Shown here one piece after another: positions 50,881-55,529 of a stretch of DNA of 55,529 nt. Position numbers and translations under genes: made by a program. This DNA comes from Candidatus Zipacnadia bacterium. GTDB lineage: Bacteria > Armatimonadota > Zipacnadia > JALGUG01. Within the stretch, counting starts at the first letter, position 1. Each line of letters opens with the position of its first letter. Under the pieces are notes generated by a model that was not told the DNA's origin, made no database searches, and saw only the letters and a list, made by a program, of their open reading frames with translations. The stretch covers positions 1 through 55,529 of the forward strand of contig JALGUG010000002.1 in assembly GCA_029820995.1 (NCBI GenBank), given 5' to 3'.

Positions 50881-51633
50881 GTGGATTGCGCAACGGCCTC
50901 GTTCTTCGATTGCCATGCGCGGATTGGGCGTCCGACGACGCCTCACCGCACGAACCTGGAAACCGCAGAGGCGCTGGTGGAGCAGATGGACTACTTCGGG
51001 ATCGCTGAAGCGCTGGTGTACCATGCCGGCTCAGTGGACTGGGACCCTGCGAAGGGCAACGAGATGCTGGCCGAGGAGCTTGCGGGTCAAGAGCGGCTGC
51101 ACGGCTGCGCGGTGCTGCTGCCCTCCGCCACCCGGGAGATGGGAAACGGCGATCCGGCCGCATATCTGGCCGCCCTGGGTATGCGCGCCGTTCGGCTGTT
51201 CCCGAAGCAGCACAGTTACCGATTGACCGAATGGTGCGCAGGAAGAGTGCTGGCGTCGCTGGAGGAGAGCGGCATGGTTCTGCTGCTGGATGTGGCGCAA
51301 GTGACGTGGGATGAGCTGGCGGAGCTCTTGCGAGGCCATCCGAGGCTGCCGGTGATCTTGCTCGAGCCGTTCTACCGTACCGACCGCTACCTGTACGCGC
51401 TCTGGGAGCAGTTCGATAACCTTTATGTGGAGACGGCGACCTATCAGACGCACCGGGGCATTGAGAGCGTCTGCGCGCGCTTCGGTCCCGAGCGGCTGAT
51501 CTTCGGGACGGGGTTGCCCGTGCGAGACGGCGGCGGCGCGATCACACCGATCCTGCTGGCCGAGGTGCCCGAGGCAAGCAAGCAGGCGATCGCGGGGGGC
51601 ACGCTGCGGCGTTTGCTTGGGAGGGGTGAGTGA
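50881..51633 (+). CDS. Amidohydrolase-2 type TIM-barrel protein (possibly non-canonical)
   Basis: A 250-residue protein with the amidohydrolase_2-type layout: FFDCHARIGRP where DxHxH is usual, ALGMRAVRLFPKQHSYRL, a VILLEPF strand, NLYVETATYQT, and FGPERLIFGTGLPVRDGGG near the end, where a metal Asp is expected. The N-terminal motif has Cys-His-Ala-Arg in place of the second metal His, so metal binding may be lost or changed. GTG at 50881 has AAGGAG seven bases upstream. The stop and the next ATG are one base apart, so the two genes are coupled. The neighbour is a similar amidohydrolase that appears broken. Confidence 0.75.
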   Translation: MDCATASFFDCHARIGRPTTPHRTNLETAEALVEQMDYFGIAEALVYHAGSVDWDPAKGNEMLAEELAGQERLHGCAVLLPSATREMGNGDPAAYLAALGMRAVRLFPKQHSYRLTEWCAGRVLASLEESGMVLLLDVAQVTWDELAELLRGHPRLPVILLEPFYRTDRYLYALWEQFDNLYVETATYQTHRGIESVCARFGPERLIFGTGLPVRDGGGAITPILLAEVPEASKQAIAGGTLRRLLGRGE

Positions 51634-51634
51634 G

Positions 51635-52343
51635 ATGGCGATGAGTATCTACGACCGGGCGAAGCTGGGAGAGGTGCTAAGGGACGAGCTGATCATTGAC
51701 GCGCACGCGCACATGGGGCCGTGGTACAACTTCCACATTCCGGACAACGACGCCGCGGGGATGGTGAGCTGCCTGGACGCCGCCGGCATTGACACCATCG
51801 TTAGCGCGCCGCACAACTGCATCGGTCCCGACTACCGAGCGGGCAACGAGGAGGTTCACGCGGCGGCGCAGCAGTTCCCCGGCCGGATCGTGCCCTATGT
51901 GACCGTCAATCCGAAGTATCCCCAGGAGGAGATCGAGGCGGAGATTGCGCGACGCCAACGAGAAGGGGATCCCGGTGCTGTCGCACTCGTGGTCCGGCTG
52001 CAAGTTCGGCGGGCCCGCGATCCTGGGCAAGCTGGCTGAGCAGTACCAGAACGTCAGCGTGCTCGTGGCGCACTCGGCGACGAACTGGGAGATGATTGAT
52101 GCGGTTTGCGAGGAGGCGAAGAAGCGAGAGAACCTGTATCTCGATTTGACGGGCTCGGGCCTGCACTTCCGGGCGTTGGAAGTTATGGTGGAGCGCGTGG
52201 GGGCCGATAGGGTGCTGTTCGGCACTGATATCCCCTTCATTGACCCCCGGCCCGGCCTGGGCCGCGTCGTCTTCGCGCGGCTCGAGGACGACGACAAGCG
52301 CAAGATCCTCGGTCTGAATGCCAAGCGGCTGTTTGAGCTGTGA
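51635..52343 (+). pseudogene. Amidohydrolase-2 family gene broken by deletion and frameshift
   Basis: The first part, from ATG at 51635 (GGGAGGGG eight bases upstream), reads IIDAHAHMGPW with the metal HxH intact, and continues to ...QEEIEAEI at about 51946. The family continues only in another frame, from RDANEKGIPVLSHSW at about 51947 to LGLNAKRLFEL and its stop at 52343, including LVAHSA, LYLDLTG and RVLFGTDIPF. Homologs of this kind have some 25-30 residues (a GFxGIKxHP strand) between those two parts, and they are absent here. A deletion with a frame change therefore seems to have removed them, leaving two fragments of about 104 and 132 residues. Assembly error or recent decay both fit. 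Otherwise it would be the partner of the upstream gene. Confidence 0.7.
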
Positions 52344-52520
52344 GAGGCTCCATCAGGGGCGGCACGGGCGCCGCTGGATGTAGATGAGGCGGAGCACGAG
52401 TGCCGCTCACCGAGGCGAGCGACGCCGAGTATGCAGCCGAAGCCCAAAATGCGGGCTGAATGGGGCCCGGAGCATACCCGATGCGGCCCCTCCTTCTCGT
52501 CGGGAGGCCCGGTAGCCTCC
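52344..52520. other. Convergent intergenic region with a hairpin
   Basis: GGGAGGC and GCCTCCC (52502-52508 and 52515-52521) form a seven-pair hairpin just after the stop of the GH20-like gene, on the minus strand. No T-run follows, so termination is possible but weak. The rest shows only G+C-rich dyads. Confidence 0.4.
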
Positions 52521-54980
52521 CTACTCCGGCCGGAGCTTGCGGAAGCGCAGCTCGCCACCGCAGCCCTGCTTGTCGGGCGGGCTCTCCTTCGGGCAGCCGC
52601 GGATGTCGGCGACGACGAAGTAGCGCAAGTTCGGCACCAGCTTCTCGATGTCGAACTCGTAGAAGTTCGCGACATTCCGATAAGCCGCGGTGCCCTCGTG
52701 CTCGTCGCGCGCGATCTCGGTGAGCTGGTCGGGCTGGTCCGGCGGCGCGGACATGAGTGTCACGCGATGAATGCCCAGCCCGTACCAGCCGGTCTTGTAG
52801 ATGAAGTGAACCTGATACCGGCCGGGGCCGTGGAGGAACTTGGTCACCTCCCACTTCTTGTGCACCTCGGGCCCCTCGGCGAAGTCCTCCGTCCGCCACA
52901 CTCCAAGTTTCACCTGCCGATAGGGCGCGCCGGGGTCCTCGATACCGAACTTCGCCAGGTACACGCCCACGTCGGCGGCCGTCTGCTCGACGACACTGAC
53001 GGTGTCGGTGAAGCGTGAGGGCCAGCCGTCCTTGAATTCCGGGGCGGCGGCGAGCCCCCAGGCCTGCAGCCCGGCGCTGGTCTGGTTGGCCGCCTGGTCG
53101 AGGGCCGTCATGGCGGCGATAATGGGCGCCTTCTCGGCGTCGGTCAGCTCCTGCTTGTCGCCCAGAGCATCACCCATCGCGTGGATTGCCTGCAGCATCT
53201 TCACAAAGCCCTCGATGGTCTTCGTCTCCTCGATGAGCCGCGGATCGTTCACCTCCGTGGCCAAGCGAAGGGCCTCCCGGCAGGCGGCGAGGTTCTGGGC
53301 GAAGCGCTCGTTGTTGGGAAAATACTTGAAGCAGCCCTCGCCGAGCTGGGGCAGCTTGCGCTGTTTGAGCAAGGCGGGCACTCGGCCGAAGAACCAAGGG
53401 TACGGGACGCCCGCGCCGTAGACATCCCAGCCTACGGGCCCCAGCGTCACGGCCCAGTCGGCCGCTTTCTCGGGATCGGAGAGGCGCTCGCGGGTCGCCC
53501 AGGCCAGGGCGAACTCGCGCTCGGAGCGCCCCTGCGGGTTCCAGGACCACTCGGCGGCAGCGGTGACGTTGAACTCATAGAAGCGATTCGACGGAGTGGC
53601 GTAGCCGCAGAGGCACTGCAGCTTCTTGTCGGCGAACTCGGTCATGCGGTACTTGATGAACTGCGGCCCGCTCCAGGGGCAGACGATGCGCCAGGAGGCC
53701 GTAAGCTGCGGATAGCAGCCGAGCCACCGGCCTTGGGCGGCATACTGTTCGAGTAGCGGGTAGATCATCGGCTCCTGGTTGGAGTTATAGGTGCGTCCGC
53801 CATCATAGTACGTTACGCCGACCTCGGGCGGGACCTCGGCGAGCACCTTGTCGTTGGAGCTATAGCTGCCCTGGGTCAGCAGGATGCGCAGCTTCACATG
53901 CGGCGTCTTCTTCACGGCGCGCTTCCAAGCGTTGACCGCCCCGCGGGCCTCCAGGGCGTACTGGCCCGATGCCTGGCACTCGGGACAGGTGCAGCGAACG
54001 TGGTGCTCGGAGAGCCAGACGTTGATGTCGGTGACGCCCGGGTAAGAGGCCAGGGAGGAGAACCAGTCGGCGAGGATCTCCTGGGTCTTCGGCTGGGCAA
54101 AGCAGGCCGCCTGGATGAAGCCGGCGCCCACGCGGCGTCGGGCGTGCTCGCCCAGTCCCTTGGTCTCCGGGAAACGCTTGAACAGACCTGTGCGGCCCAG
54201 TTGGTCAAGATGGGTGATGATCGGCACGACCTTGAGCGCATGCCGGCGGCCCTCGTCAATGAGCTCGACCTTCGGCTTGCCGACGCCGTGGCCCGCTGCG
54301 TCAATGGTCAGCGAGGAGTGGGTCTCCACCAGGTTCATCTTGCGATCGGCGAGCCAGCGGACGTCCTTGTCGGCGCTGCCGCCCCAGAGGCCGCGCTCGG
54401 CAAGCTCGGGCCAGTCGGCGATCTCGCACAGGGGAACGTCAACGGTGGCCGTCGCGCCCTTGCCCTGGAAGGTTGGCTCCAGGAGCTGCTGGAGCGTCTT
54501 GGCCGCATAGTATGCGCCGCGCGAATCGAGGGCGGCGAGCAGCAGGATACTGTCCCCCATTGGGGCGATGACATAAGCCTGCTCCGGGTGAAGGCACTGC
54601 CGGATCGTGTCGAGGCCGGGAACGGCATGGCCGGCCAGCTTGCCGTCGGTGGCGACGCCGAGGATAAGCTTGAACTTGCCGTCAGCGGATCGCTGAGCCA
54701 CCGGCAAAGAGACCTCACACTTTTCCTGGAACAGCGCCTTCAGCTCCTCGGCCGCCGTCTGCTCCACTTCGCCGGGCGCGGGGACCACCAGCGACACCCC
54801 GGCGGCTGAGACCGTCACCTTTCGCTCCAGCTTCACCTGGCGCGGCAGCGGAATGACCCAGCGGAGCCACCGTGACGCTTCCTCCGGCGAGACAGACTTC
54901 GGCGCCGTATAGCCGGGCGCAGCGAGGAGAAGAAACAGCGCGCCGACGACTGTGATCGGCCAGATGCTCGTCTGGGGCAT
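52521..54980 (-). CDS. Large secreted GH20-like glycosidase
   Basis: An 819-residue protein. A signal peptide (PITVVGALFLLLAAPGYTA) is followed by a domain (about 50-190) that resembles the non-catalytic alpha/beta domain of GH20 enzymes (AAEELKALFQEKCEVSLPV, KFKLILGVATD, SRGAYYAAKTLQQLLEP). The centre (about 210-560) is a barrel-like region with WLSEHHVRCTCPECQ, another CxCxxC group like that in the protein at 8147-10654. The last third is a helical region, then a beta domain. The ATG at 54980 has GGAGG seven bases upstream; the longer frame to 55385 is not supported. Its substrate is not known; no clear DE pair of GH20 is seen, so catalytic class is uncertain. Confidence 0.75.
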   Translation of the reverse strand: MPQTSIWPITVVGALFLLLAAPGYTAPKSVSPEEASRWLRWVIPLPRQVKLERKVTVSAAGVSLVVPAPGEVEQTAAEELKALFQEKCEVSLPVAQRSADGKFKLILGVATDGKLAGHAVPGLDTIRQCLHPEQAYVIAPMGDSILLLAALDSRGAYYAAKTLQQLLEPTFQGKGATATVDVPLCEIADWPELAERGLWGGSADKDVRWLADRKMNLVETHSSLTIDAAGHGVGKPKVELIDEGRRHALKVVPIITHLDQLGRTGLFKRFPETKGLGEHARRRVGAGFIQAACFAQPKTQEILADWFSSLASYPGVTDINVWLSEHHVRCTCPECQASGQYALEARGAVNAWKRAVKKTPHVKLRILLTQGSYSSNDKVLAEVPPEVGVTYYDGGRTYNSNQEPMIYPLLEQYAAQGRWLGCYPQLTASWRIVCPWSGPQFIKYRMTEFADKKLQCLCGYATPSNRFYEFNVTAAAEWSWNPQGRSEREFALAWATRERLSDPEKAADWAVTLGPVGWDVYGAGVPYPWFFGRVPALLKQRKLPQLGEGCFKYFPNNERFAQNLAACREALRLATEVNDPRLIEETKTIEGFVKMLQAIHAMGDALGDKQELTDAEKAPIIAAMTALDQAANQTSAGLQAWGLAAAPEFKDGWPSRFTDTVSVVEQTAADVGVYLAKFGIEDPGAPYRQVKLGVWRTEDFAEGPEVHKKWEVTKFLHGPGRYQVHFIYKTGWYGLGIHRVTLMSAPPDQPDQLTEIARDEHEGTAAYRNVANFYEFDIEKLVPNLRYFVVADIRGCPKESPPDKQGCGGELRFRKLRPE

Positions 54981-55156
54981 GGCGACACCTCCGGAGACTG
55001 TTGAGGCGAGGTTCGCCGCCGGAGGGGGGAAGGCCTTGTTGGGTCGCCTCGCAAGTCCATGGGAGGGTAAGTCGGGCAGGTCGCGAACTAGTGTTTGTGG
55101 ACCAGGGGGACGCAATGCGCTGGCCGGCCTCCGAAGTCGAGCAAAAGGGAGCTGGG

Positions 55157-55529
55157 ATGATGAGTACGAGGTCTTGCGGATGCGCGGGAGCGCTGTGTCT
55201 GTTGGTGTGGTTGGGGGCAGTGTGCGGACAGACGCAGGGCCTGTCAGAGGAGGAGACCCTCTGGCGTGAGGCCTGGGAGGCGTGGGCAGGAGAGCAATAT
55301 GCCACAACGCGGGCGAAGCTGAAGGAGTTCGCGGAGTTAGCGCAGGCGCTCGATCAGCCATTGGCGGCGCTGAATGATAGGGCACCGAAGTTCGTGGTGG
55401 ACGATACCACTCATATTCTGCACCGGCCCGACTGCAAGAGAGTCAAGGGAGTGCCGGACTACCGCCTGTGGAAGTACCAAGATCTAGAGCGGGCGTATAG
55501 AGACGGGGCCCAGCCGTGTCCGGAGTGCC
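55157..55529 (+). CDS. Secreted protein with cysteine-rich end (partial, runs off window)
   Basis: From ATG at 55157 (or the next codon, ATG) 124 codons read without a stop to the window edge. A signal peptide comes first (CAGALCLLVWLGAVC). It is followed by an acidic, helical stretch with Glu, Trp, Ala and Lys, and then FVVDDTTHILHRPDCKRV. This segment and the final PCPEC give a DC...PCPEC pair of cysteines with an HRPDC core. The pattern resembles the Ada-type or other small metal-binding domains that bear Cys-x2-Cys ends, but the domain is cut. AGGGAG lies six bases before the start. It is divergent from the GH20-like gene. Confidence 0.65.
   Translation, partial: MMSTRSCGCAGALCLLVWLGAVCGQTQGLSEEETLWREAWEAWAGEQYATTRAKLKEFAELAQALDQPLAALNDRAPKFVVDDTTHILHRPDCKRVKGVPDYRLWKYQDLERAYRDGAQPCPEC

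Noticed and set aside
54981-55385. N-terminal extension of the GH20-like protein
   Set aside because: It is Pro/Ser/Arg-rich and overlaps the start of the divergent gene; a signal peptide and GGAGG fix the start at 54980.
1-55529. CRISPR arrays, tRNA/rRNA genes, insertion sequences
   Set aside because: I saw no regularly spaced direct repeats, no cloverleaf-type or rRNA-like stretches, and no transposase or integrase motifs on either strand; a short tRNA could still be missed by eye.

Overview
The window is G+C-rich bacterial chromosome, densely coded on both strands, with no rRNA, tRNA, phage or transposase genes that I can see. Its content suggests an uncultured, free-living heterotroph of the Armatimonadota/Planctomycetota kind. 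The signs are two paralogous DUF6785-type membrane proteins, several very long secreted glycosidase-like proteins, two URO-D-fold proteins outside heme synthesis, a sulfatase-like protein, many single-copy sugar or acid dehydrogenases, and a bacterial NrpR regulator. The phylum is an inference from gene content; no marker gene is present to settle it.

Layout. 1-6332: a truncated secreted glycosidase-like gene, an isochorismatase-family hydrolase, a beta-hydroxyacid dehydrogenase, DUF6785 protein 1, a DUF3800 protein and a phosphomannose-isomerase-like cupin. 6592-14889 (all +): a membrane PP2C phosphatase overlapping a secreted TIM-barrel glycosidase, two tandem TPR/zinc-ribbon paralogs, a URO-D protein and a secreted esterase. 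14945-18573 (all -): a nucleotidyltransferase with a small partner, an SDR, a VOC protein and an HTH-DNA methyltransferase fusion. 18813-21767: an archaeal-type glutamate-synthase-like protein divergent from NrpR, with inverted repeats at both predicted start sites. 21874-26046: Nudix and aldehyde dehydrogenase genes, then a sigma factor and a putative soluble anti-sigma factor. 26109-36410: a HEAT microprotein, a second URO-D protein, a two-repeat Ig-like protein, a sulfatase-like protein, an esterase, a 1334-residue CBM9-type protein and a secreted protein. 36565-39459: Hsp20 and Lon. 39584-44084 (all -): a second TSPPY methyltransferase, TrxB, AspA and a DUF4384 protein. 44085-44819: a long non-coding region with strong dyads. 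44820-47835: a GAF-GGDEF cyclase, then a type II restriction-modification pair (D12-class methylase and NotI-like endonuclease). 47930-55529: DUF6785 protein 2, an SDR, an intact and a broken amidohydrolase, a GH20-like secreted protein and a truncated secreted cysteine protein.

How it fits together. Most of the window serves extracellular breakdown of complex or sulfated/acylated glycans and intracellular handling of the released sugars and acids (cupin isomerase, SDRs, hydroxyacid dehydrogenase, aldehyde dehydrogenase). The rest covers regulation (NrpR, sigma/anti-sigma, PP2C, GGDEF), protein quality control (Hsp20-Lon, TrxB) and DNA modification: three methyltransferases and one restriction enzyme. 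The most distinctive elements are the NrpR/glutamate-synthase divergon with its candidate operators, the NotI-like restriction system, the HTH-methyltransferase fusion, the duplicated TPR module, and a sulfatase-like enzyme with threonine at the usual formylglycine position.
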